DNA from: an uncultured Clostridia bacterium
GTDB taxonomy: Bacteria > Bacillota > Clostridia > Oscillospirales > Ruminococcaceae
Direction of reading: 5' to 3'
Length of the DNA: 8,729 bases
Assembly: GCA_947584825.1 (NCBI GenBank)
Contig: CANPWR010000057.1
Location: 1 to 8,729, forward strand
Positions 1 through 8,064 of this stretch are shown here, one piece after another. The translations under genes and the position numbers were made by a program. Position 1 is the first letter of the stretch. Each line of letters opens with the position of its first letter. The notes beneath the pieces are model-generated. The model was not told where the DNA came from. It saw only the letters and a list, made by a program, of their open reading frames with translations, and did no database searches.

Positions 1-179
1 GCGATATACAAGTGGCTGACCTTCATTCCAAATTTCTCCAGCACATACTCCTTAATTTCTTCATAGCTGGCTTTCTTCTCGGCGGCGGTCAAATCCATCT
101 CGTCCATCGTGAGTTCGACTTCTATATGCTGCTTGACATTGAGTTTGGACAATAAGCATACCGTCTCGACATGCGCCGT
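1..179 (-). other. Candidate mobile-element junction: foreign 3' end of rlmD
   Basis: The reading frame changes character at codons 436-444, around HVETV (conserved core 156-173). By hand count, GC at third codon positions is 10 of 40 in the first 40 codons and 6 of 23 just before the motif, but 33 of 50 in the last 50 codons. The tail is rich in Glu, Lys and Asp and is not part of the canonical RlmD fold. The 3' end of rumA/rlmD is a known integration site for conjugative elements in streptococci, where the element restores the end of the gene. I infer that the tail was brought in by such an element and that its body lies to the left of the window. Neither an integrase nor the second attachment site is visible, so this remains a hypothesis. 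From memory, unverified, similar tails occur on RlmD of other gut Clostridia. Confidence 0.45.
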
Positions 180-1484
180 TCTAGGAAACATATCTACAGC
201 TTGTCCTTTAACTGCCTTGTAACCGTTATCACACAAATACTTTATATCTCTCGCCGCTGTTGAAGGATTGCAGGAAACCATTATAATTTTGTCAGGCGAC
301 ATTTTTAGCATTGCATCAAGTGAAATACCGTCACAGCCCTTTCTTGCAGGATCGGCAATAATTATGTCGGGAGTCTCTCCCCTATCAATCAGCCTGTTAG
401 CGACTTTTCCTGCATCTCCGCAAATGAATTCAGCGTTTTGTATTCCGTTTAATTGGGCATTGAGCTTTGCATTTTCCACAGCATCGGGAATGATTTCAAC
501 ACCTATCAGCTTTTTCACACTACCTGCCAGTGAAAAGCCTATCGTTCCGATCCCGCTGTATAAATCAAGAATAGTCTCGCTACCCTGTAAATCTGCATAT
601 TCTTTTACTATCCCGTAAAGTTTCTCAGCCTGTGCGGTGTTTATCTGATAAAATGAATGCGGTGAAATCCGTACTTTGTTTCCGCACATAATGTCTGAAA
701 TGTACTCCTTACCGAAAAGGACCTCATTTCTCTTTCCAAGAATGACATTGGTTTTATCAGGATTGATGTTCAGAACTATGCTCTTTATTTCCGAAAATTC
801 TTTTGATATTTCCTCGGAAATATTTTTAAATCTATCATCGCACTTAGTGACCACAAGGCAAAGCATTATTTCTTTTGTGTGAAAACCCTGTCTGATATAA
901 ATATGACGAACCTGACCTTTACCTGTCTCCTCGTCATATGCTTTAAAGCCGTTATTTCCTAACAGCTTTACCGTAAAATCTGCAATTCGATTGAAAATCT
1001 CAGGCTGTAAAAGACAGTCGTTGTTATCAACTACCCTGTGCGAACGCTTTGAGTAAAATCCGCATTTTAACTTGCCGTCTTTCTCGCTTACAGGATACTG
1101 CGCTTTGTTCCGGTAGTGAAGAGTTTCCTCACAGCCGAGTATATTATCAAAGTCAATTGACAGCTTCCCTATTCTCTCAAAAGAATCCTTTACAAAGTTC
1201 TGCTTGGCTTCAAGCTCAGCTTCGTATTTTAAATGCCGAAATGAACACCCTCCGCACTTTTTATATGTAGAGCATTCAGCTGATACTCTGTCACTTGACG
1301 GAGTGAGTATTCTCTCAATTATACCGTAAGCGTAGGTCTTTTTCAGCTTGACAATTCGGCAGTCTATTTCATCACCAATTGCCGTAAACGGAACAAAAAC
1401 TGCCATTCCCTCATACCGACCAACACCATTGCCTTCATTTGTTAAACTGTCTATTTTAAGTTTTTTTATATCGTTTTTCTTCAT
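1..1484 (-). CDS. rlmD: 23S rRNA (uracil-5-)-methyltransferase, RlmD/RumA family, 3' end outside window, with extra C-terminal tail
   Basis: The frame is open from ATG at 1484 to the left edge, giving 494 complete codons and no stop. The family transfers a methyl group from S-adenosylmethionine to C5 of a 23S rRNA uridine (U1939 and/or U747 type). Residues 1-60 look like a TRAM RNA-binding domain. Cys71, Cys77, Cys80 and Cys157 match the iron-sulfur ligands (CX5CX2C plus a distant Cys). The SAM-binding motif DLYSGIGT is at 307-314, GVE at 328-330, DPARKG at 379-383, and the catalytic Cys405 lies in SCNPST. The usual end, HVETVCLLSK, falls at 438-447, but about 47 more acidic residues follow and run off the window. 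The start lies 15 nt after the hemZ stop, with only a weak GAGTG ribosome site. In-frame TTG, CTG and GTG codons precede this ATG, so the exact start is less certain. The methyltransferase call is firm; which uridine is modified is not shown. Confidence 0.93.
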   Translation of the reverse strand, partial: MKKNDIKKLKIDSLTNEGNGVGRYEGMAVFVPFTAIGDEIDCRIVKLKKTYAYGIIERILTPSSDRVSAECSTYKKCGGCSFRHLKYEAELEAKQNFVKDSFERIGKLSIDFDNILGCEETLHYRNKAQYPVSEKDGKLKCGFYSKRSHRVVDNNDCLLQPEIFNRIADFTVKLLGNNGFKAYDEETGKGQVRHIYIRQGFHTKEIMLCLVVTKCDDRFKNISEEISKEFSEIKSIVLNINPDKTNVILGKRNEVLFGKEYISDIMCGNKVRISPHSFYQINTAQAEKLYGIVKEYADLQGSETILDLYSGIGTIGFSLAGSVKKLIGVEIIPDAVENAKLNAQLNGIQNAEFICGDAGKVANRLIDRGETPDIIIADPARKGCDGISLDAMLKMSPDKIIMVSCNPSTAARDIKYLCDNGYKAVKGQAVDMFPRTAHVETVCLLSKLNVKQHIEVELTMDEMDLTAAEKKASYEEIKEYVLEKFGMKVSHLYI

Positions 1485-1499
1485 ATACACACTCAGCAA

Positions 1500-2972
1500 T
1501 CATAAAATATTTTTCTCTATAAATCCCCAAACCTCTTTTTTCTTCTCTAGCATAATATCGAAATGCTTGATATACTCAAGCGGAAATTTATAGTTGAATA
1601 TTCTCTTTAAATGCCCGTTCCTTGCAACCAGCTTTGTCGACGCACCTGCACCTAAGGCTATTATAGACTGATTTTCCTCCATAATATAAATATTATACAA
1701 GCTTTCTTTACCAGGCTTTGACCAGCCTACGTTTTCCAAATTCTCAAGCATATTTTTCTGCCTGTATAAATAATACGGATTGTATCCACTCTCCATAAGC
1801 CTTTTAGACGCATAGTCAACCATTTGTTCGGCAGGATTGTCAATAACTGTATCACTTCTGCGGTTCAAGTCAGCAGCACGCTTTATTGACAGCGTGTGAA
1901 CCGTCACATTCTCTGGATCAAGAGCTATTATCTCATCTGTTGTATTCTTAAAACTCTCCACTGTGTCAGTCGGCAGACCTGCTATAAGGTCAGTATTAAT
2001 GCTGTTAAATCTGATTTCTCTTGCCAACGTATAGCCCTCAACAAACTGCTTTACAGTATGCCTTCTGTCTATAGCTTTTAAAACATTGTCGTTCATAGTC
2101 TGAGGATTTATAGAAACCCTGTCCGCACCGCAAGACTTTATAACCTCCAATTTTCCTCTAGTTATAGTGTCGGCTCTTCCTGCCTCAACCGTGTATTCCC
2201 TCAAAGATGATAAGTCAAAATGTCGGGAAATAGCATTCATTACCTTTTCAAGCTGATTTGCCTCAAGAGACGTCGGAGTTCCGCCTCCGAAATAGATAGT
2301 GTCAAGTTTTAGACCATTACACGAAATCAAATTTCCAGTATAAGCGATCTCGTCACATAGTCGGTCAACATACTCGGGAATAAGCCTTATACTGCTCTCT
2401 ACAGACTGAGAAACAAACGAACAGTATGAACATCTCGACGGGCAAAATGGTATGGAAATGTACAAACTGAAAGAATTACTGCTCAAATTTTCAAGAGCCT
2501 TTTTTTGAGTAAGTGCTGTTTTATAGGCTATTTTGATTTTTTCCTTATCGCAAAGAAATGTTTCAGAAAGTTCTTTCTCAATTTCATCTTTTGACATTCC
2601 GCTGTCAAGCATTTTATTAATACGCTTAACCGGGCGTATACCTGTGAGTATTCCCCATTTTGCAGACTTCCCTGTCAACTCAGACATACACATAAACAAA
2701 AGCCTTGCAAGTATTATTTCACAGCTGCCCTCATAGTTATCTGTCAAATTTAAAATTCTCTTTATTTTATACTTGATTTTTCCGTCTATTCTGCATATAG
2801 TGTAAAGACAAGATTTTTCTTTTCCCTTTTTACGTCTTATAAAGCAATAATCACCGCTAAAGTATTCAGTCTTTATATCATAATAAATATCAAAAAGCGT
2901 AGCAGGAATAAACAGCTTTACTACGCTTTCAAGTTCATACTTAAAATCATTTCCGCTAAAAATCAAAGTCAT
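1500..2972 (-). CDS. hemZ: Radical SAM coproporphyrinogen dehydrogenase-like protein HemZ
   Basis: This 490-residue protein is close to the length of Bacillus HemZ. The family is oxygen-independent coproporphyrinogen III oxidase-like: it uses a 4Fe-4S cluster and SAM to decarboxylate coproporphyrinogen, although true activity of HemZ members in Clostridia without full haem synthesis is uncertain. The N-terminal 165 residues contain the HemZ-typical LTGIRPVKR (109-117). The radical SAM core follows, with CPSRCSYC giving cluster ligands Cys177, Cys181 and Cys184, then GGGTP (229-233) and the SINPQTMND segment (287-295). The C-terminal part carries YLYRQKNMLENLENVG (401-416) and LGAGAST (440-446), typical of HemN-like proteins. 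The ATG lies only 7 nt after the hydrolase stop, and its GAGG ribosome site is formed by the last codons of that gene, so the two are probably translationally coupled. It ends in TGA at 1500-1502. HemW-type haem chaperone is the main alternative, but the N-terminal extension favours HemZ. Confidence 0.92.
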   Translation of the reverse strand: MTLIFSGNDFKYELESVVKLFIPATLFDIYYDIKTEYFSGDYCFIRRKKGKEKSCLYTICRIDGKIKYKIKRILNLTDNYEGSCEIILARLLFMCMSELTGKSAKWGILTGIRPVKRINKMLDSGMSKDEIEKELSETFLCDKEKIKIAYKTALTQKKALENLSSNSFSLYISIPFCPSRCSYCSFVSQSVESSIRLIPEYVDRLCDEIAYTGNLISCNGLKLDTIYFGGGTPTSLEANQLEKVMNAISRHFDLSSLREYTVEAGRADTITRGKLEVIKSCGADRVSINPQTMNDNVLKAIDRRHTVKQFVEGYTLAREIRFNSINTDLIAGLPTDTVESFKNTTDEIIALDPENVTVHTLSIKRAADLNRRSDTVIDNPAEQMVDYASKRLMESGYNPYYLYRQKNMLENLENVGWSKPGKESLYNIYIMEENQSIIALGAGASTKLVARNGHLKRIFNYKFPLEYIKHFDIMLEKKKEVWGFIEKNIL

Positions 2973-2979
2973 TTTACAG

Positions 2980-3597
2980 TTACCTCATATAAGGATTAAA
3001 CGCTTTTTCGTCTACTAAGCTTGTGGGTGCGCCGTGACCTGAATAAACAGTATAGTCATAATCAATTTCCTTCAGCTTTTTCAGCGAATTAATAAGCATT
3101 TCAGGATCTCCGTCAACCATATCTGTTCTTCCAACCGATCTGTAAAATAGAGTATCACCCGAGAACATAACATCGCCGCACACATAACATACAGATCCGC
3201 TTGTATGTCCCGGAGTTGAAATGACCTCAAATTTAAGCTCGTCTTGAATTACAATATCTCCATCTAACAAAACTTTAGCATTTCTATAAGGCTTTAAAGG
3301 TATTCCTAGAAAATTTGATAAGCTGAGATCTAAATCATACAGCTTATCATTATCGGCTGTATGAATATAAACCTCACATCCTGTTTTTTCAGCTAAATCA
3401 TAAACTGCTCCCATATGATCAATATGGCCATGCGTCAACAAAATCTTTTTCAGGGTAAGTTTGTTTTCCTCAAGCTGAGAAATAATATAATCTGCATCAG
3501 CAGGCGCATCAATCAAGACCGCATTTTTACTGTCTGTTTCAATAATATAAGAATTAGTTCCAATATCACTAAGTGGTTTAAGTTTTATTATTTTCAT
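2980..3597 (-). CDS. Metallo-beta-lactamase-fold hydrolase, glyoxalase II-like
   Basis: This is a 205-residue cytoplasmic protein with no signal peptide or membrane segment. Zinc-binding motifs are complete: THGHIDH gives His56, His58, Asp60 and His61, with His131 in the TPGHTSGS segment (128-135), Asp148 in FSGDTLF (145-151) and His188 in YSGHGAPT (185-192). These are the residues of the glyoxalase II-like MBL family, which hydrolyses thioesters such as S-lactoylglutathione or related substrates. Most Clostridia lack glutathione, so the real substrate is unknown. The protein lacks the long C-terminal substrate-binding domain of classical GloB. ATG is preceded by AAGGGG at about 9 nt. A hydrolase of this type is often found next to relA in Firmicutes. 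The stop is 7 nt before hemZ. It follows rel across a 199-nt gap that holds a repeat and no obvious promoter. Confidence 0.9.
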   Translation of the reverse strand: MKIIKLKPLSDIGTNSYIIETDSKNAVLIDAPADADYIISQLEENKLTLKKILLTHGHIDHMGAVYDLAEKTGCEVYIHTADNDKLYDLDLSLSNFLGIPLKPYRNAKVLLDGDIVIQDELKFEVISTPGHTSGSVCYVCGDVMFSGDTLFYRSVGRTDMVDGDPEMLINSLKKLKEIDYDYTVYSGHGAPTSLVDEKAFNPYMR

Positions 3598-3721
3598 AAT
3601 GTTAATCCCCTTCTAAATGCAAGAATCTCTTTTTTCATTCCCATCTAACATCTAATCTTTTGCTCTCTGCCCCTTGATTTTAGACTTTTGCGTTAGTTTT
3701 TCTTACGTTTATCAAAGTTCG

Positions 3722-3790
3722 ACCTGCCGTTCATCAATGCAATAAATATTATAAATTTTCCAAAGGCAGAGTGGATGCAATGTCACCGTT
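3722..3790 (-). repeat. Intergenic repeat copy A, terminator-like element with one hairpin arm missing
   Basis: Read on the minus strand, this stretch starts within 10 nt of the rel stop codon. It aligns over about 65 bases with the sequence at 8378-8447: GGTGAC, a TGCA-containing segment, CCTTTGG, an AAATT run, a TATTTAT-like run, and a final ACGGCAGG or ACGGCGGG. Copy A lacks the segment containing AAGGCGG that forms the second arm of the hairpin in the other copy. The outer arms are CTGCC (3724-3728) with GGCAG (3765-3769). In the other copy the same positions read CCGCC and GGCGG, so a T-A pair has become C-G with pairing kept. Loss of the inner arm should remove terminator function, which would suit its position inside a gene train. 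Confidence 0.55.
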
Positions 3791-3796
3791 ACGTTA

Positions 3797-5992
3797 CTAT
3801 TTTCCTGTTCTGTCAACTGAAATAACACTGTCTATTTTCTTAAGACGTGTAATTACATTGTCGAGCTGTTCTTTACCTGCAACACTTATAGTAACAATTA
3901 CATTTGCGTTGCCGTTTTTTAGTTCTCTTGCAACAGCCTCATGCATTGGTATTTTAATTGCCGCCAAAACATTTGAAATATCTGCAAGCAGACCTATTCT
4001 GTCATACGCGACTAAATCAAGAGTTGCCCTAAAGTATGAGGTATTTCTGTCCTCAGCCCAGTGTACCGCAACCCATCTTTGACTGTTTTCCTCTTTTCTT
4101 ATTTGATTTAAAAAGTTGATGCAATCTCTTTTATGAACAGAAATACCGTGTCCTTTAGTAATAAAGCCTATTATATCATCACCCGGAAGCGGTGAGCAAC
4201 AGGCAGCGAATTTGACTAGACAATCGCCTATACCGTCTACAATTATTCCCGACGAATTGCTCTTGACTGTATTTGTCTGAACATCAATTTCCGATTTATT
4301 GAGATCAATCTGCTTTTCATATTTCTTATTATACTCGTCCTTTAATCTCCTGATGACCTTATGAAGCTGTACTCCGCCATACCCAATTGCAGCATAGAAA
4401 CTGTCCAGACTGTCACAGTTGTGACGTTTCATATCAGCGGCAAGAAACTCTTCTAAATCATTTTCAGGAACATGAATGAAATTACGCTTAAACTCACGTT
4501 CAAGCTCTGCCTTACCCTCAATAATATTCTCCTCACGGCGTTCCTTCTTAAACCACGAGCGTATTTTGGATTTTGCCTGATTCGTTTTCGCAATATCAAG
4601 CCAAGACCTGCTTGGACCGTGATTTTCATTGCTGGTAGTTAAAATCTCTATAATTTCACCGGTCTGAATCTTATGGTCGATAGACACCATTTTGTTGTCA
4701 GCCTTAGCACCTATCATTTTATGTCCCACCTGCGTGTGGATAGCATAAGCAAAGTCGATGACCGTAGAATCAATAGGAAGCGAAATCATATCCCCTTTTG
4801 GAGTATAAGCAAAAACATCCTCAGGAGCAAGATCACTTTTTATCGTTCTAACGATCTCCTCAACGTCATCGGCTTCCTTTTGAGCCTCAAGAATTTTTCT
4901 GATCCAAGCGAGACGTTCATCGTTTTTATCCTTTTTGGTAATTCCCTCTTTGTATTTCCAGTGCGCTGCGATTCCGTATTCAGCAGTGTGATGCATATCC
5001 CATGTTCTTATCTGGACTTCAAAAGGTATACCCTCACGTCCGATAACAGTTGTGTGTAGTGACTGATACATATTTGGCTTTGGAGTAGAAATATAGTCCT
5101 TAAACCTGTTTGGGATAGGATTGAACATCTCGTGTATTATTCCAAGAACTCCATAACACTCTGTAACTGTATTTACAATGATTCTTACAGCATACTTATC
5201 GTAAATCTGATCAATATCCTTTCCGTCTCGGAAAATCTTTTTATATATACCATAGTTGCTTTTCACCCTTCCCTCTATTTCAGGAACAGGATCAAACTCC
5301 TCTTTTAGTCTTGTTCTGATTTTATCCTTTATCTTTTCAATAAGCTCAATTCGCTTTTCCTTACGCATATTCATCTGCTTTTCGATTTCTTCATATGCAT
5401 AAGGATCCAGATACTGAAACGACAGATCCTCTATTTCCTCTTTAATTGACTGTATTCCCAGCCTGTGAGCAATAGGTGCATAGATGTTCATAGTCTCCAA
5501 AGCGGTAGTTCTTCTCTTAGCATCTGTCCTGTATTGCAGGGTTCTCATATTGTGAAGCCTGTCGCACAGCTTTATGATAATGACTCTTAAATCCTGACTT
5601 GTCGCAAGTATAATTTTTCTCACATTTTCAGCCTGCTGTTCCTCTCTTGTTGCAAGAGGAATTTTCCTCAGCTTTGTAAGACCGTCAACAAGCATAGCTA
5701 CGTCAGGTCCCAGTTCGTTTCTCACCTGCTCTATAGTGAAATCAGTATCCTCTACAACATCGTGCAAAAGAGCGGCTGCAATAGAGTCTGTATCCATACC
5801 TAAATCTATAGCTATAAGAGCAACAGCTATAGGATGTGTAATATACGGCTCTCCCGAATCACGAGTTTGTCCCTCATGATTTTTCTCAGCAAGCTCATAA
5901 GCACGAGTGATTTTATCAAGATCATATTTTTTGTCATCGCTTGTGATTTTCTCAAGCAGCAAATCAATTGAATAGTTCTTTGAATTTACCAT
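3797..5992 (-). CDS. relA: Bifunctional (p)ppGpp synthetase/hydrolase Rel (RSH family)
   Basis: This 731-residue protein has the full-length RSH architecture and size. The N-terminal HD hydrolase domain has Arg44, His53 (THPIAVA), HD at 77-78, ED at 81-82 and Asp144 in KLCDRLHN, so ppGpp breakdown should be intact. The synthetase domain (about 240-350) contains RFKDYISTPKPNMYQSLHTT (296-315) and the VQIRTWDMHHTAEYGIAAHW segment (326-345). RFKD, rather than the EFDD of synthetase-only RelA, marks a bifunctional Rel. TGS (about 390-452), a helical region, a Cys-containing segment AACCSPLPGD (596-605) and a C-terminal ACT domain (about 653-727) follow; these sense uncharged tRNA on the ribosome. 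The start is 25 nt after recJ, with AAGGA about 11 nt upstream. apt, which often lies between recJ and relA, is absent. No missing key residue was seen. Confidence 0.97.
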   Translation of the reverse strand: MVNSKNYSIDLLLEKITSDDKKYDLDKITRAYELAEKNHEGQTRDSGEPYITHPIAVALIAIDLGMDTDSIAAALLHDVVEDTDFTIEQVRNELGPDVAMLVDGLTKLRKIPLATREEQQAENVRKIILATSQDLRVIIIKLCDRLHNMRTLQYRTDAKRRTTALETMNIYAPIAHRLGIQSIKEEIEDLSFQYLDPYAYEEIEKQMNMRKEKRIELIEKIKDKIRTRLKEEFDPVPEIEGRVKSNYGIYKKIFRDGKDIDQIYDKYAVRIIVNTVTECYGVLGIIHEMFNPIPNRFKDYISTPKPNMYQSLHTTVIGREGIPFEVQIRTWDMHHTAEYGIAAHWKYKEGITKKDKNDERLAWIRKILEAQKEADDVEEIVRTIKSDLAPEDVFAYTPKGDMISLPIDSTVIDFAYAIHTQVGHKMIGAKADNKMVSIDHKIQTGEIIEILTTSNENHGPSRSWLDIAKTNQAKSKIRSWFKKERREENIIEGKAELEREFKRNFIHVPENDLEEFLAADMKRHNCDSLDSFYAAIGYGGVQLHKVIRRLKDEYNKKYEKQIDLNKSEIDVQTNTVKSNSSGIIVDGIGDCLVKFAACCSPLPGDDIIGFITKGHGISVHKRDCINFLNQIRKEENSQRWVAVHWAEDRNTSYFRATLDLVAYDRIGLLADISNVLAAIKIPMHEAVARELKNGNANVIVTISVAGKEQLDNVITRLKKIDSVISVDRTGK

Positions 5993-6017
5993 AATAACTT
6001 CAGTCCTTGCAATAGTA

Positions 6018-8033
6018 TTATAATGAATAAATCTTATTTAAAACAGTTGATTTTGATAAATCAACTCTCTTTGAAACCTCAACCATATGTACCTCTTGTC
6101 TTGATGCTATGAGCTTTATCAAACCAAGCTCATTAAAGGCGTCTAAAGCTATTCGCAGCTTAAAATAGTTCATTGACTGTGTATTAAATTTCATAAACAG
6201 CTTATCTATAGATACACGTTTAACCGACATAATGAACTTATAAATCTTAACAAGTTCATCTCTTGTAGGCTTAACCCGATAAATAACATTCTGCGGTACT
6301 ATTTCACCTCGCATATAAGCCTCATAGCATGACTTTGCCGCAAAATACTTCTTTCCTGAAACGCCGTGATTTCTAAAATCCACAACCCTCATCGAAAGCT
6401 GTTTGTTCCCCTTATACTCTGTAACCTCCATATTGACAAGCATATCAACCATATCCCCTACATTAAACGGAAGAGACTCAGGAGGTCTTGAAAACAAAAG
6501 TGCTGTTTGAGTTGCACCTTTGTAAGAAAATTCTATCTTTGTATGTTTCCCCTGAGACAGCGGAACTATCTTCATAACATTAGCACCAATTATCGCAAAT
6601 ATAGGCATTTTATTACCTTCACCAAAGGGTTCTAAAACACTCAGGCTTTCTGCCATACTTATATCAAAATCCTTAGCTTCAAGAAGTTTATCAGCTGTAA
6701 TTACCATTCCGCTAAGACTATCGCATTTTCCGGCAAATTCCGATACTTTTTTTATAAACATAGGAATGTCATCAGCTTTTATTGTAAGTCCCCCTGCAAA
6801 ATTATGCCCGCCGAATCTGATTAAAGTATCCTCACAGTACCTTAAGCATTTATAAACATTAAATCCCTCAAAGCTTCGAGCAGAACCCCTGCCTATCCCG
6901 TTATCGTCAACAGAAATTATAAAGTTTGGCTTTCCGTAAAGTTCCATTATTTTTGCTGATACTATCCCAATAACACCGTGATGCCATCCCCTGCCGCTTA
7001 TAACCAGTACCTTTTCATTTAATATTTCTGGGTGTGAGTCTATATATTCAAAAATATCCTTTATTATCAAAAGCTCAGTTTCTTTTCTCTGGTTATTCAG
7101 CATCATAAGATTATCTATATCGAACTTTGCGCTTTCGTCCTCAGAAATCAAAGCATCCACCGCAGTTGATGCTGAACCGAACCTTCCTGCCGCATTAATT
7201 CTCGGTGCAATTCCGAACGCTACGGAGTTTGAAGTTACCCTGCTTTTGTTTATTCCGCATTTTTCAAGAAGATATAGCAATCCGTAATTTTCACTGTTTT
7301 CAAACATATCAAGACCGCTTTTTACAAGACTTCTGTTCTCACCTTTAAGCGGAACGATGTCTGCAATAGTTCCAACTGCTGCCAAATCGGAGAATTGTTC
7401 TGAAACAATTGAATAATCGCCGTCGAGTGCTGCACAGAGTTTAAAAGCCACACCTACGCCTGCTAAGTCCTTAAATTCCGAAGGGCAATCCTCACGATGA
7501 GGGTTAACGACCGCATCTGCTTCGGGAAGCTCTTCACCCGGTTGATGGTGATCAGTTATGACAAGCTTCATGCCTAACTCTTTAATATATCTGGCTTCTT
7601 CAATTGCCAAAATCCCGTTGTCTACAGTAATTATCAGCGAAACTCCCTGCTCCTTAAGTTTATCCACAGCTGCTTTATTAATACCGTATCCTTCGTCACG
7701 ATGTGGAATGTAATACATAACATCTGCCCCACTGTAATCGAGATACTTTACCAAAATAGTCGTTGAAGTAACACCGTCGCAGTCATAATCACCATATACG
7801 CAAATCAGTTCGCCGTTATATATTGCCTGGGAAATAATTTCAACAGCCTGAGGCATATCCTTTAACATCATTGGATCAGAAAGCTCTTCGTCACTGAAAA
7901 AATCAACGAGCATTTCCATATTTTCATATCCTCTTGAAACCAATACTTCAGCACAAAGTGATGTTAAATCAGTTTTTCTTAAAATCTCGTCAACCTTTTG
8001 AGAATCAGGCTTTTTAATTTCCCAGCGCTTCAT
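6018..8033 (-). CDS. recJ: Single-stranded-DNA-specific 5'-3' exonuclease RecJ
   Basis: This 671-residue protein degrades single-stranded DNA 5' to 3' in RecF-type recombination, mismatch repair and base-excision repair. The DHH domain shows GDYDCDG (81-87, metal ligands Asp82, Asp84 and Asp86), the TVDNG segment (136-140), DHH at 161-163, NPHR (177-180) and GTIADIVPL (221-229). The DHHA1 domain has HHGVIGIVSAK (351-361), GRGSARS (381-387) and FGGHNFAGG (407-415). EPFGEGN (468-474) starts the OB-fold. A further roughly 100 residues after it (about 560-671) look helical and winged-helix-like. This tail is longer than in E. coli RecJ (577 residues) and shorter than in Bacillus RecJ (about 786). 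ATG is preceded by AAAGGA at 7 nt and by a good promoter at 8065-8093, making this the first gene of the train. Confidence 0.97.
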   Translation of the reverse strand: MKRWEIKKPDSQKVDEILRKTDLTSLCAEVLVSRGYENMEMLVDFFSDEELSDPMMLKDMPQAVEIISQAIYNGELICVYGDYDCDGVTSTTILVKYLDYSGADVMYYIPHRDEGYGINKAAVDKLKEQGVSLIITVDNGILAIEEARYIKELGMKLVITDHHQPGEELPEADAVVNPHREDCPSEFKDLAGVGVAFKLCAALDGDYSIVSEQFSDLAAVGTIADIVPLKGENRSLVKSGLDMFENSENYGLLYLLEKCGINKSRVTSNSVAFGIAPRINAAGRFGSASTAVDALISEDESAKFDIDNLMMLNNQRKETELLIIKDIFEYIDSHPEILNEKVLVISGRGWHHGVIGIVSAKIMELYGKPNFIISVDDNGIGRGSARSFEGFNVYKCLRYCEDTLIRFGGHNFAGGLTIKADDIPMFIKKVSEFAGKCDSLSGMVITADKLLEAKDFDISMAESLSVLEPFGEGNKMPIFAIIGANVMKIVPLSQGKHTKIEFSYKGATQTALLFSRPPESLPFNVGDMVDMLVNMEVTEYKGNKQLSMRVVDFRNHGVSGKKYFAAKSCYEAYMRGEIVPQNVIYRVKPTRDELVKIYKFIMSVKRVSIDKLFMKFNTQSMNYFKLRIALDAFNELGLIKLIASRQEVHMVEVSKRVDLSKSTVLNKIYSL

Positions 8034-8064
8034 ACAAATTTCCTTTCTCAGTTTTTAATAATTT

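Noticed and set aside
3641..3656. CATCTAA tandem duplication upstream of the hydrolase
   Set aside because: Only two 7-bp copies in AT-rich DNA, with no symmetry suggesting an operator.
3598..3720. Promoter for the metallo-hydrolase in the rel intergenic gap
   Set aside because: TTGATA and TAAAAT are present on the minus strand but about 27 bases apart, and no other pair has acceptable spacing.
268..5059. Plus-strand open frames antisense to rlmD, hemZ, the hydrolase and rel
   Set aside because: They are short, lack ribosome sites and recognisable domains, and lie opposite genes with complete catalytic motifs.
6017..6045. TATAAT on the minus strand (6022-6017) at the recJ/rel junction as a rel promoter
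   Set aside because: The -10 match is perfect but the region 16-18 bases upstream offers only TGTTTT-like sequence, and the box overlaps the recJ stop codon in AT-rich DNA. It may be a weak internal promoter, but support is too thin to annotate.
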